Assembly (NCBI GenBank): GCA_964485585.1
Contig: CAZAJT010000006.1
Span: 1 to 41,691, forward strand
Length of the DNA: 41,691 bases
From: CAZAJT01 sp964485585
Lineage (GTDB): Bacteria > Patescibacteriota > Microgenomatia > UBA1406 > GWC2-37-13
Direction of reading: 5' to 3'
Shown: positions 17,851 through 26,645 of the stretch, in pieces
Numbering within the stretch: position 1 is the stretch's first letter
Layout: every line of letters starts with the position of its first letter
Notes under the pieces: model-generated
Told to the model about the DNA's origin: nothing
Databases searched by the model: none
Seen by the model: the letters and a program-made list of their open reading frames with translations, nothing else
Program-made: the position numbers and the translations under genes

Positions 17851-19102
17851 TTTTTGCAACTAAATTTTCCAGATTCTTAAAAAGTGTTTCAAAATGAGAG
17901 TTAAAATCTTCTTTAAAAGCATACGTTTTTACTCCAGTTTGAAGTTTACCATAGAGAGCTTTATTTGTAATAACCTTAATGATGGTTTCAGAGACTTTTT
18001 TTTTATCAAACTCAACTTCAACTCCCGCATTATGTTTTACTATTTCCTGTCCTATCTCAGGCCCGCCTTTGCTAAGAAGGATCGGTAGGCCGACTTTTAT
18101 GTATTCCTTCGGTTTGGCAGGTTGAGCATGCATTGATACATTATTTGAGACAGGTTTATACAAGGCGAGTCCCAGAGAACACTTGGACATAATGTCAAAA
18201 GCATCCTCCATCTTCGGTAAGTAACCGTAAAATACTACACGATCTCCAACACCGCTTTTTTCGGCTAATATCCGATATTTATCAATTAAGACTTCATTGC
18301 CTCCGATAATGTGTAGCTTGATGTCCGGAACTTTATTTTTGATAGTTGCCAGGCTTGGAATAACAATGTCTAATCCAACAAAATCATCCAAACGACCAAT
18401 GTAGCATAGATCTGACATAGTTTTTCTTACTTTTGCATAGTTAAGAAATTCGTTATAGTCTATTTTGATAGTGTCGTAAATAATTTTTTGCTTTGGTATG
18501 AGTCCCTTTTTTTGATCCCACTTCTCTACTTTATAATTTCCGTACCAGATTAAATCATTTCTATATCCTAATCTTTTTAACTGAAACTGTATATTAATAA
18601 TTAACGTATCGATAAACTTATACAAAGTATGGAATCGAGAAGCTGTATTAGAAAGAAAATAGCACTTTTCAGATGCTAATGGATCAGGTAGGATGTCTCC
18701 GTTATTGAATACGCCATAATGAACCTTGCCGATTTTTTTTAGGAAATAAACGATTGCACTGCCAAAATTGGTTTCACCAATTCCGATATCGAATTTTCTG
18801 CGCTTGATTTTATTAAGTAATAAAAACAGGATAATGAAGTTAATTACATATTGAACAAAGAAAATCAAAAAATACGGAAATGGAAAAAATAAATTAATAT
18901 TCATGGGGTGAACAACATCATTTTCATCTTTTATGAAGGCGTCAATAACTAATCTATTTTTTTTCGACCGTATAGCAGGTAATTTTAAGATTGTTAAGTA
19001 AGATATATTATTTTTCTTAATGTATTTTTCAAAATAGTTTAATGGCGGAGTGCCATAAAAATTAATGATATATAAAATACTTTTTTTACCAGAGCTAGCC
19101 AT
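17837..19102 (-). CDS. GT4 family glycosyltransferase
   Basis: A 421-residue protein with a GT-B-type C-terminal half: LCYIGRLDDFVGLDIVIPSL, LHIIGGNE, VVFYGYLPKMEDAFDIMSKC, and PAKPKEYIKVGLPILLSKGG, where the family E-x7-E region reads PKEYIKVGLPILLSKGGPEI. The N-terminal half is divergent and includes a hydrophobic stretch (about residues 70-95, FPYFLIFFVQYVINFIILFL), unusual for GT4 and suggesting membrane attachment. It transfers a sugar from a nucleotide-sugar in the cytoplasm. It follows the ColC-like gene by 5 bases and overlaps the next gene, so it is in the dideoxysugar operon and may transfer that sugar; this last point is inference. Confidence 0.83.
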   Translation of the reverse strand: MASSGKKSILYIINFYGTPPLNYFEKYIKKNNISYLTILKLPAIRSKKNRLVIDAFIKDENDVVHPMNINLFFPFPYFLIFFVQYVINFIILFLLLNKIKRRKFDIGIGETNFGSAIVYFLKKIGKVHYGVFNNGDILPDPLASEKCYFLSNTASRFHTLYKFIDTLIINIQFQLKRLGYRNDLIWYGNYKVEKWDQKKGLIPKQKIIYDTIKIDYNEFLNYAKVRKTMSDLCYIGRLDDFVGLDIVIPSLATIKNKVPDIKLHIIGGNEVLIDKYRILAEKSGVGDRVVFYGYLPKMEDAFDIMSKCSLGLALYKPVSNNVSMHAQPAKPKEYIKVGLPILLSKGGPEIGQEIVKHNAGVEVEFDKKKVSETIIKVITNKALYGKLQTGVKTYAFKEDFNSHFETLFKNLENLVAKNEII

Positions 19103-19107
19103 GTTTA

Positions 19108-20040
19108 TTAAGACTTTAACGATCGAAGAAAGTGTTTATAAGAAATTTCTACACCTTGGAAAAGCGGAATTTTGCTATGAAAGCCAATAGATTTAATTCT
19201 TGAGGAATCAAGAGTACGCTTCAACATTCCATTAGGTTTAGATGCGTCATATAAAATATTTCCCGAATAACCTACTACCTTTTTAATAATTTCTGCAAGT
19301 TCTCTAATACTAACGTCTTCTCCTGAACCAATGTTTATAACATCATTTTCTTTGTAGGCGTTCATTAAAAGGAAAATAGCTTCCGCGAGGTCATCTACAT
19401 ATATGAATTCTCTTCGCGCCACCCCTGTTCCCCATAATGTTACCGAATCAGCTTTATTCTTTTTTGCCTCATAGAATTTTTTAATAAGAGCTGTCACTAC
19501 GTGTGATTTATTTTCATCAAAATGATCGTTTTCTCCGTAAGTATTTGCAGGTATGCACGATATGAATATCTTATTGTACTGTTTGTATATTTTTTCGCAT
19601 AGCTTTATTCCTGCAATTTTTGCTATGGCGAAGCCCTCATTAGTAGGTTCGGGTATATCTGTTAAAAGATACTTCTCTTTTATGGGTTGTTTTGAATAGG
19701 TGGGGTATGCACAGCCGCAGGCGATATAGAGAAGTTTCTTGACATTATGTTTCAGCGATGACCAGATGATATTATTTTGTATCATTAAGTTGTCATACAT
19801 GAATTCTGCAGGATAAGTCACGTTGGCCTTTATCCCCCCGACTTTCGCAGCGGCTATAATCACATACTCAGGTTTTTCTTTTTCAAATAATTCCTCCACT
19901 TTTAATGTATTGATCAAGTCTAGTTCTTGGTGTGTTTTGACTAAAAGATTACGATAGCCTTCTTTTTTATATCTTCTTAAGATCGCAGAACCAACCAAAC
20001 CCGCATGCCCGGCAATGTAGACTTTTGATTGTCTATTCAT
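19108..20040 (-). CDS. GDP-fucose-synthase-like SDR, probable GDP-colitose synthase role (ColC-like), altered active site
   Basis: A 310-residue extended SDR close to WcaG/Fcl: GHAGLVGSAI (NADP loop), AAKVGGIKAN, SKQPIKEKYLLT, EPTNEGFAIAKIAGIKLCE, SHVVTALIKKF and ARREFIYVDDLAEA. Aligned to E. coli GDP-fucose synthase the offset is one residue. K141 and H180 match catalytic K140 and H179, and C110 matches C109. The catalytic Y136 is F137 (codon TTC) and S107 is C108. Fcl epimerises C3/C5 and reduces C4 of GDP-4-keto-6-deoxymannose; ColC does C5 epimerisation and C4 reduction on the 3-deoxy product of ColD. The adjacent ColD-like gene (8-base overlap) favours the ColC role. With Tyr missing, reduction may be impaired or use another acid. 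Confidence 0.78.
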   Translation of the reverse strand: MNRQSKVYIAGHAGLVGSAILRRYKKEGYRNLLVKTHQELDLINTLKVEELFEKEKPEYVIIAAAKVGGIKANVTYPAEFMYDNLMIQNNIIWSSLKHNVKKLLYIACGCAYPTYSKQPIKEKYLLTDIPEPTNEGFAIAKIAGIKLCEKIYKQYNKIFISCIPANTYGENDHFDENKSHVVTALIKKFYEAKKNKADSVTLWGTGVARREFIYVDDLAEAIFLLMNAYKENDVINIGSGEDVSIRELAEIIKKVVGYSGNILYDASKPNGMLKRTLDSSRIKSIGFHSKIPLFQGVEISYKHFLRSLKS

Positions 20041-21220
20041 TCGAATACTTCTGAAAAAATTCTTCTAAAGATAGCTGTAACAATGTTAGTCTTTTTTGGT
20101 CAACAAATTGATTATTACCTATGTAAAAAGCATTATTATGTAAAAAAGTCGCATGAGGAAAACCATCTAATTTTGAATATCTTTTCAAAAATGGCTGCTT
20201 TAAGAGGTTTCCGCTAATGAAGGGTCTTGATTCAATCCCTTTTCTAATCAGGAATTTTTGTAGAGTTTTTTTCAGAAAAGAATTTTTAAGCAGAAATGGT
20301 AAGCAAAAAGAAGAAATACCTTCTTTATGAGGAATCACAAAGTATTTATCATATTTTTTCAATAATCCAATGAAATGATTGTAGTTTTTGTTTCTAATTT
20401 TTATATATTGGTTGATTCTTTGAAGTTGAGCTAAACCTAATGCGGCTCCAATTTCAGTATTTCTCACATTAAAGCCGGTTGTTAAAAAAAGAAAGTTAAA
20501 ATCAATAGTTTTGTGCTTATGCTTAAAATATGAGTGGTACTTCTTTGGTAACTCACGAGCTAAGCCATGAGATCTTTTCAGCAATGCGTACTTATATATT
20601 TTCTCATTATTTGTGCAGACCATTCCTCCCTCAACAGTAGTCATGTGATGGCCCCAGTAGAAACTAAAGGAGCTCGCATCGCTAAAGTTGCCTACTTTTA
20701 CACCATCAATTGTAGCACCGTGTGATTCGCAACAGTCTTCAATAATTGCAATTTTCTTATTGTCTACCATTGATTTTATCTTTTTCATGTCTGCTGGAAA
20801 ACCAACAAGATGCGAAAGAAAAATCGCTCGAGTCTTTCTCGTTATCTTTGAAATGAGATCGTTGTAATCAAAAGAGAAGTCGTCAAGATTGACATCAGCA
20901 AATATAGGGGTGAGCCCCAGTTGTAAGACGGAAGAAATATCAGTTATCCATGTAACTGCTGGAACAATAATCTCATCGTCTCTCTTCCATCTATAAAGAT
21001 CTTTGAGTGAGTCGAGGATGATTAAGTTCGCAGAACTTCCTGAATTTACAAACACGCTATACTTGCATCCTTGCCATTGAGACCATACTTCTTCAAATTC
21101 TTTTACTTTCGTGAATTGAGTATACCTTTCGGTGGAGTTTATAAAATTAATCAAAGTATGAATGCTATTTTGATCAATAACATTCTCTTGCAATTTCCAA
21201 ATTAATTTTTTCTTTCTCAT
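20033..21220 (-). CDS. colD: ColD-like PLP-dependent GDP-4-keto-6-deoxymannose 3-dehydratase
   Basis: A 395-residue member of the DegT/DnrJ/EryC1/StrS fold: VFVNSGSSANLIILDSL, IIVPAVTWITD, IIEDCCESHGAT (PLP-pyridine Asp) and FSFYWGHHMTTVEGG. In aminotransferases of this fold the motif is FSFxxGKxxTTGEGG. Here His191 takes the place of the PLP-binding Lys, as in ColD (His188) and RfbH/E1, which remove a 3-hydroxyl instead of transaminating. RSHGLAREL, GIESRPFISGNLLKQP and FYIGNNQF also agree with the dehydratase group. ColD converts GDP-4-keto-6-deoxymannose to the 3,6-dideoxy ketosugar with glutamate as amino donor. No RfbH-type [2Fe-2S] cysteine cluster is visible, favouring ColD. Together with gmd and the ColC-like neighbour this gives a GDP-colitose route. 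Confidence 0.85.
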   Translation of the reverse strand: MRKKKLIWKLQENVIDQNSIHTLINFINSTERYTQFTKVKEFEEVWSQWQGCKYSVFVNSGSSANLIILDSLKDLYRWKRDDEIIVPAVTWITDISSVLQLGLTPIFADVNLDDFSFDYNDLISKITRKTRAIFLSHLVGFPADMKKIKSMVDNKKIAIIEDCCESHGATIDGVKVGNFSDASSFSFYWGHHMTTVEGGMVCTNNEKIYKYALLKRSHGLARELPKKYHSYFKHKHKTIDFNFLFLTTGFNVRNTEIGAALGLAQLQRINQYIKIRNKNYNHFIGLLKKYDKYFVIPHKEGISSFCLPFLLKNSFLKKTLQKFLIRKGIESRPFISGNLLKQPFLKRYSKLDGFPHATFLHNNAFYIGNNQFVDQKRLTLLQLSLEEFFQKYSNE

Positions 21221-21400
21221 ATTTCGATTACTTTAACACTATGCTATCACGAGCGATGAATACTTGAGCGTAAACGCGATTTTAAGTTTGTATTGTACAA
21301 TTTTACATCATTGTATTACTATTACAAGAGTCACACAGTTAATCATAGCTATAATACATGTTAAAATTGTGCTACTTCAAAAAGTTGTTCAGTTTATCGC
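21221..21400. promoter_or_regulatory. Divergent intergenic region, likely promoters for both operons
   Basis: The 180-base space separates the ColD-like gene (minus) from the GT2 gene (plus). On plus, TATAAT at 21350-21355 lies 45 bases before the ATG at 21401 but has no good -35. On minus, TTGTAA with a 16-base spacer and TAAAAT is a candidate about 90 bases before the ATG at 21220. No operator or riboswitch was recognised. Confidence 0.35.
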
Positions 21401-22414
21401 ATGAATAAACGTCGCGTTTCTTTAATCTCTGTTGTGATAGCCACATTCAATTCTGAAAGAACTCTAGATAGAGCCTTACATTCATTAAAATCGCAAAATT
21501 ATCCGCAGGATAAAATTGAACTTATTCTTGCGGACGGGGGGTCGACTGACAATACAAAAGAAATAGGGAGAAAATATCAAGCGAAAATAATAGATGTTCC
21601 TAACGTAAATCAATCGGCAGAATATAATAAAGGATATGGACTGCAATATGCAACGGGCGAATACATACTCTGCATCGACCATGATAATATCATTCCCCAT
21701 AAAGACTGGCTTAATAAAATGCTTCAGCCGCACCTTGAGCATAAAGATGTCGTTGCTACAGAAACGTTAAGATACCGTTATGAGAAAAATTTGACTGCGC
21801 TTGATCGCTATTTTGCATTATTTGGAGTTAACGATCCCGTTCCGTATTATCTTGGAAAAGCAGATAGACTGGATTATATTCACGATAAGTACCATCTCAT
21901 TGGTGACGCGCGTGATTGCGGAGATTACTATCTCGTAGTTTTCGACCGCAATAATCCGCGGAGAATCCCAACATTGGGAGCGAATGGATTTCTTATTAAA
22001 AGGATCTACTTTATAAAATCAAAACACAAGCCAGAAGAATATTTTCATATTGATATTAATGTCGATCTTGTAAAGCAAGGATATACCACATATGCCTTCA
22101 TAAAAGATGATATTATTCACCTTACCAATAGTAAGTTTTTTAGCTTTATCAAACGGAGAAAACAGTTTATGGATCAATACTACCTGAAAAATTTTTCAGC
22201 AAGAAGATATAGCGTCTTTTACCCTGAAGATTCAGTGAAGCTGGTTTTATATATAATTTATACTATAACGTTTGTTAAACCTTTGTTCGACAGCATGAAA
22301 GGATGGATAAAAATAAAGGATACTGCCTGGTTTATCCATCCGTTTATGTGCTGGGTAATGTTATATATTTACGGTCAATCAACCGTTAAGGGATTTATAA
22401 GAAAATTTAAATGA
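21401..22414 (+). CDS. GT2 family glycosyltransferase
   Basis: A 337-residue GT2 enzyme: ISVVIATFNSERTLDRALHS, LILADGGSTDNTKEI, NKGYGLQYATGEYILCIDHD (a DxD-type DHD site) and TLGANGFLIKR, the family's acceptor-side G-NG motif. The C-terminus has hydrophobic stretches (about residues 280-310), suggesting membrane contact. It is the first gene of the plus-strand operon and ends in an ATGA overlap with the following SDR. The DGGSTDN motif with an extra Gly resembles the WcaA/succinoglycan group. The donor sugar is unknown, but it could be the product of the dideoxysugar or amino-sugar enzymes nearby. Confidence 0.87.
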   Translation: MNKRRVSLISVVIATFNSERTLDRALHSLKSQNYPQDKIELILADGGSTDNTKEIGRKYQAKIIDVPNVNQSAEYNKGYGLQYATGEYILCIDHDNIIPHKDWLNKMLQPHLEHKDVVATETLRYRYEKNLTALDRYFALFGVNDPVPYYLGKADRLDYIHDKYHLIGDARDCGDYYLVVFDRNNPRRIPTLGANGFLIKRIYFIKSKHKPEEYFHIDINVDLVKQGYTTYAFIKDDIIHLTNSKFFSFIKRRKQFMDQYYLKNFSARRYSVFYPEDSVKLVLYIIYTITFVKPLFDSMKGWIKIKDTAWFIHPFMCWVMLYIYGQSTVKGFIRKFK

Positions 22415-23373
22415 GCAGCTTTTGGAAAAGCAAAAGAATACTGGTTACCGGCGCAACTGGTTTTATCGGGAAGGCTTTAGTGAGGAAACTTCTGGAATTA
22501 GATGGAACAGTTTACGCACTTAGTAATCACCATGCGTTTAAAAAAGAACACCCGAACCTAAAAGTCCTTATAGATGACATAAGTAATAAAGAAGCAATAT
22601 TTGCACTTTTCAACAAAAATAATTTTGATTTTTGTTTTCATTTAGCCGCTCAACCCATTGTTGATGTCGGAGGTAGTGATCCAACAACTACTTTTGAAGT
22701 TAATATTCAGGGAACGTGGAATATACTTGAAGCCGCAAGACATAATAAATTAAGAGGTGTCATCGTTGCCTCTACTTCACATGTTTATGGAAAAAATACA
22801 CTCCCCCTTTTAGAAGAATATTTTCCCAGACCTTCAAGGCCGTATGAAACTTCTAAGGCCTGCGCCGATATGATTGCTCAAACGTATGCTTCTTACTTTG
22901 AATTGCCGATTGCAATTGCTCGATTTGTTAATACGTACGGATTCGGAGATAATAACGTTCGCATAGTGCCCCATACGATCCAATTATTAATGCAAAATAA
23001 GAGGCCAGAGATCTTTCATGATAGAACAACCAGAGATTACTTATATCTTGATGATGCTATAGGCGCTTACATCAATCTCGCTGAAAAGTTAAAAGATTTG
23101 AAAAAGAAATCAGACAATATTATCTTTAATTTTGGTACGGGCAAGTATTATAGTAACGCCATGGTAATAAAAAAGATTACTAGATTGTATTATGGTTCAC
23201 CCGTAACTCCAATCGTTACAAAAGTAGCAAGAAAACAAGAAATTGATAGACAGTATGTTTCAATAGATAAGGCAATAAAACTGCTCGGTTGGAAGCCTTG
23301 TTTTACATTAGAACAAGGTTTACTAAAAACTATAGAACGGTATAAGAGGGAAACTCAAACAAACGATGTATGA
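22411..23373 (+). CDS. NAD(P)-dependent SDR sugar epimerase/dehydratase, CDP-glucose-4,6-dehydratase-like
   Basis: A 320-residue extended SDR. The Rossmann motif GATGFIG is at 14-20 and the YxxxK pair is Y145/K149 in PYETSKACAD. FWKSKRILVTG, FHLAAQPIVDVGG, DPTTTFEVNIQGTWNILEAA and the SKACAD motif are closest to RfbG-type CDP-glucose 4,6-dehydratases (FHLAAQPLV, TFxTNVxGT, SKACAE). The STSHVYG catalytic loop keeps Ser/Thr/Ser. The other dehydratase catalytic residues (Asp-Glu after Thr) are not evident, so it may instead be an epimerase or reductase. ATGA overlaps join it to the GT2 before and the FkbM methyltransferase after. Substrate uncertain. Confidence 0.8.
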   Translation: MSSFWKSKRILVTGATGFIGKALVRKLLELDGTVYALSNHHAFKKEHPNLKVLIDDISNKEAIFALFNKNNFDFCFHLAAQPIVDVGGSDPTTTFEVNIQGTWNILEAARHNKLRGVIVASTSHVYGKNTLPLLEEYFPRPSRPYETSKACADMIAQTYASYFELPIAIARFVNTYGFGDNNVRIVPHTIQLLMQNKRPEIFHDRTTRDYLYLDDAIGAYINLAEKLKDLKKKSDNIIFNFGTGKYYSNAMVIKKITRLYYGSPVTPIVTKVARKQEIDRQYVSIDKAIKLLGWKPCFTLEQGLLKTIERYKRETQTNDV

Positions 23374-24209
23374 AAAATATTTATTGGTTTATCACACAGT
23401 CGCTTATTTTAGACTATAGACTATTTTTTGTATCAAGATGGTCAATATTTAAAAAGATACAATTTTATTTTACTAAATACTTTATTCTGTTGAGTCGTCC
23501 GTTTAAAAAATTTAAGTTGGGAGATGATTTTGCTAACTTATACGGCGAAAGAGTCTATTACGATTCACCTTTCGGAATCGCCGGTTACCAAAGCATATTA
23601 GCTCGTCACCAATATTTAATCAAGTTAGCGGAGATAAAAAACCTATCTACAGTAATCGACGTTGGAGCGAATGTTGGTTTTTTTTCAAAACTTATTAGAG
23701 AGCTTTATCCCCATGCAGCGATATACAGTATTGAGCCTGTACCAGAAACATACAAATGTTTGGAATTAAACTTCAGAGATGATAAAAAAACGAAAACGAT
23801 AAATCTTGCTTTATCAGATAAAGAAGGAATGGCAAAGATGTCTTTTAATCCTAATCAATCCTCAGTTAGCCACTTTGATAATAAAGGAAAGATAGAGGTC
23901 GTTGTCGGTACTCTTGATAACTTCATCGTGAAGAATAATGTTAAATCAGTTGACTTATTGAAAATAGATGTTGAAGGATTTGAGCACTTAGTGCTGAAAG
24001 GGGCAATAAAAACCCTGCCAAAAACAAAGTATCTATTTATTGAAATAACCGTTGAGGATAACAAAAATTATACAATGTCTTCCTTAATGTCTCAACTATA
24101 TTCGCCAGAGTTCAACTTTCAGATAGTCGGATTTAGAAATTATGACGATACAAGCATAGGAAAAATGCCAATAATGGATTGCCTCCTACAAAATATTAAG
24201 TTCCAATAA
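23370..24209 (+). CDS. FkbM family SAM-dependent methyltransferase
   Basis: A 279-residue protein with the FkbM core: TVIDVGANVGFFSKLIREL (SAM motif I), YSIEPVPETYKCLELN, TINLALSDKEGMA, VVGTLDNFI and VDLLKIDVEGFEHLVLKGA (motif IV/V region). The N-terminal 85 residues contain aromatic-rich segments (SLILDYRLFFVSRW) of unknown role. FkbM enzymes O-methylate sugars or polyketides, here presumably a glycan hydroxyl. It starts in an ATGA overlap with the SDR, so translation is coupled. Methylation often caps chains or masks sugars, but no specific site can be inferred. Confidence 0.9.
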   Translation: MKNIYWFITQSLILDYRLFFVSRWSIFKKIQFYFTKYFILLSRPFKKFKLGDDFANLYGERVYYDSPFGIAGYQSILARHQYLIKLAEIKNLSTVIDVGANVGFFSKLIRELYPHAAIYSIEPVPETYKCLELNFRDDKKTKTINLALSDKEGMAKMSFNPNQSSVSHFDNKGKIEVVVGTLDNFIVKNNVKSVDLLKIDVEGFEHLVLKGAIKTLPKTKYLFIEITVEDNKNYTMSSLMSQLYSPEFNFQIVGFRNYDDTSIGKMPIMDCLLQNIKFQ

Positions 24210-24269
24210 ATATCCTTTGAATTGATATAAAATTTATAGTATTCTATCACTATTAAATATGTTTATCTT
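24210..24269 (+). promoter_or_regulatory. Weak internal promoter candidate before the YfhO gene
   Basis: TTGAAT (24217-24222), 17 bases, TATTCT (24240-24245), 24 bases before the ATG at 24270. Both boxes match consensus only partly. The 60-base space is the longest inside this plus-strand run, so a secondary start is plausible. Confidence 0.25.
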
Positions 24270-26645
24270 ATGATGATAGACTCTATTGAGAAATTTGTAT
24301 TAAGGGTAGCGAATCTAATATATACCAAATACTTTTTCCTTATAGCAATTTTAATTTTTTTCATTCTTCCTCCCATTGCTTTTTGGCGTAATTTTGACTT
24401 TTCTAAAATTAGTTTGGTTTTTTTCGATGCTGAATTTGTTGGCGGATATTACCCAGATTTTGCTTATGGGGCGCGGCTTTTTGAAGAGATACTAAAAGGC
24501 AGCCAGTCAATATCCTCGATTTTTTGGGATCCTCATAACCTTCTGGGGATGCCTTGGTTCGGAGCAGTAGATCGTAGCGGCTTGCTCTATCCTCTTAAAT
24601 TTTTGTTTTATTATGTTTCCAGTTTTTTCTCTCCTCAACATCGGATTTTTTTCATTACTTACTTCCCGTTATTCCATATGAGCTTAGCGGGTATATTTAC
24701 TTACTTGTTTGTAAGACGTTGTCTTAAATTAAGCAGTTTTTCTTCTTTTGTTGCAGGGATAGTGTATGGCCTGAGCGGCGCATTAATATTATTAGTCGTG
24801 TATGTTTATCCTTCTACTGGAATAGCTTATCTTCCTTTACAGCTTTATTTCCTTTGGACAGCTTTGGAGAAGAATTCGTTTAAGCGAGCTATTTTGGCTG
24901 GATTTACTACCGCTCTCATACTCATATCAGGATATTCTCCAATGTTTATTTACAATAATATTTTTATCGGTTTAGTACTTCTTTACTTTTTTGCCAAAAA
25001 CTTAAAATCAACAATTAAAACAGTAGGATATTTTTTTACTGCGAATCTTACCGCGATTTTATTGTCAGCAGTTGTACTACTGCCAAATATGGAGCAAGCA
25101 CGTCTAGCGTCCCGACAAGTTTACAACGTAATTGGAGCTGGTTATTACAATACGAACGTTGAAGGTATTCTCAACTATTTTATTCCTTATTTTTTTGGTG
25201 TCAAAGAGAGCGGTAATGTTTATGGTTATGTGGGTATTCTATCGCTGTTCTTAATCTATTTAGCTTTAAGATATTCCCATAATACCTATATTAAATTTTT
25301 TACTCTTATTAGCTTTTTTTTCCTGGTGCTCTCAATGGGTCATCTAACATTTTTGCATTCAATAGTATATAAAATAGTACCTTTTTACGATAGTCTTCGA
25401 AGACCTGCCTTTTTGAATTATATTGTTACATTCGGCTTAGCTGTTTTGGTTGGTATTGGGGTTCACGCTTTAGAAAACAGAAAAATTGACGGAGATATGA
25501 TCAATAAGCAAATTAGAAAAATCTTTTTATTTAGTTTATTGGCTTGGTTTGGATTATTTATCCTAAAATCTATTGTTCCTGTTGTTCCAAACCAAGGGGT
25601 AATCGCCGAAATGATTCATTCTTCCTTAATACCGGTAATAATCCTTGGAGCGAGTTTTATTTTGATTAACTATTTTTACGTACAGCCATCACGATATTTT
25701 AAATTACTTTTGGTTTCAATAATTCTTATTGATCTTTTTACATTAAATAGTTATTACCCTCAGACGAACTCCGAACTAGATCCGAGGGCTTTTATTACAA
25801 AAAGCGACATTATAAATTCTCTCGGTGATAAACTAAACGAAGATTATAGCAGAGCTTATTTTCTTGAGCCAGGTATTCGATATAATTCTTCTTCTGAAAA
25901 AGTGTATCAGTTTGAGGGGTATTATGGTTTTTATACAAATTATTACAGCGCATTAATGACGCACTATTTTAATCCAACCACCGCTTATTTTGATTTTAAT
26001 TCGCCAATTCTTGATCTTACGGGAGTTCGTTACATTATTACCACGAAAACTATAGAAAAAGAAGATCCAAAAAAAATCAAAATTGCGCTTACCTCTACTT
26101 TGACAAAAAAAGAACTAAATCGTTTTACAGAACTCAATGGTTCTAAAATACCCGAAGGTACGCCGATTTATGTTTACGAGAATGTTGATAGATTGCCCAG
26201 AGCATATTTAGTCGGCGAAGTAAAAAATGCCGAAAACGATGACAATGCGTTAAGTCTTATGGATAAGATGAATTTAAGAGAATCGGCAGTTATCTCATAT
26301 TCAGGTCAACTGCCAGAGCTTTCTTTCAATAAATCAGCATCAAATATCATGATAACAGATTATCAAAATTCTCAAGTAAAATTGTTAGCTTTAAGTAAAG
26401 GCAAATCGTTTCTCGTCTTGAGTGATTCTTATTACCCTGATTGGCAGGCGTATGTGGATGGGAAAAAGGTTGAAGTTATCAGGACTAATGTCGCCCTAAG
26501 AGGGGTATTTCTTGATGAGGGTGAGCATAATATAGAGTTCATTTATCGTCCATCGAAATTATACTATGGGGCACTAACTTCTGTTGTCACTTTCATTAGC
26601 CTTCTCATCTTTCTTCTGATTCCATGGAAAAGAAGGCGCGCCTGA
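24270..26645 (+). CDS. YfhO family membrane protein (GT-C-like)
   Basis: A 791-residue multi-pass protein. The outer loop after helix 1 has FFDAEFVGGYYPDFAYGARL and the family motif FWDPHNLLGMPWFG. Many hydrophobic segments follow, with VYGLSGALI and SLRRPAFLNYIVTFGLAVLV. The long C-terminal outer domain has GVRYIITTK, PRAYLVGEVKNAE and LSDSYYPDWQAYVDGKKVEV, GVFLDEGEHNIEFIYRPS, the diagnostic YfhO C-terminus, before a last helix. Family members help add sugars to lipoteichoic or other surface polymers (YfhO in Bacillus). The stop overlaps the next ATG (TGATG), so it is coupled to the DegT-like gene. ATG at 24273 is an alternative start. Confidence 0.9.
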   Translation: MMIDSIEKFVLRVANLIYTKYFFLIAILIFFILPPIAFWRNFDFSKISLVFFDAEFVGGYYPDFAYGARLFEEILKGSQSISSIFWDPHNLLGMPWFGAVDRSGLLYPLKFLFYYVSSFFSPQHRIFFITYFPLFHMSLAGIFTYLFVRRCLKLSSFSSFVAGIVYGLSGALILLVVYVYPSTGIAYLPLQLYFLWTALEKNSFKRAILAGFTTALILISGYSPMFIYNNIFIGLVLLYFFAKNLKSTIKTVGYFFTANLTAILLSAVVLLPNMEQARLASRQVYNVIGAGYYNTNVEGILNYFIPYFFGVKESGNVYGYVGILSLFLIYLALRYSHNTYIKFFTLISFFFLVLSMGHLTFLHSIVYKIVPFYDSLRRPAFLNYIVTFGLAVLVGIGVHALENRKIDGDMINKQIRKIFLFSLLAWFGLFILKSIVPVVPNQGVIAEMIHSSLIPVIILGASFILINYFYVQPSRYFKLLLVSIILIDLFTLNSYYPQTNSELDPRAFITKSDIINSLGDKLNEDYSRAYFLEPGIRYNSSSEKVYQFEGYYGFYTNYYSALMTHYFNPTTAYFDFNSPILDLTGVRYIITTKTIEKEDPKKIKIALTSTLTKKELNRFTELNGSKIPEGTPIYVYENVDRLPRAYLVGEVKNAENDDNALSLMDKMNLRESAVISYSGQLPELSFNKSASNIMITDYQNSQVKLLALSKGKSFLVLSDSYYPDWQAYVDGKKVEVIRTNVALRGVFLDEGEHNIEFIYRPSKLYYGALTSVVTFISLLIFLLIPWKRRRA

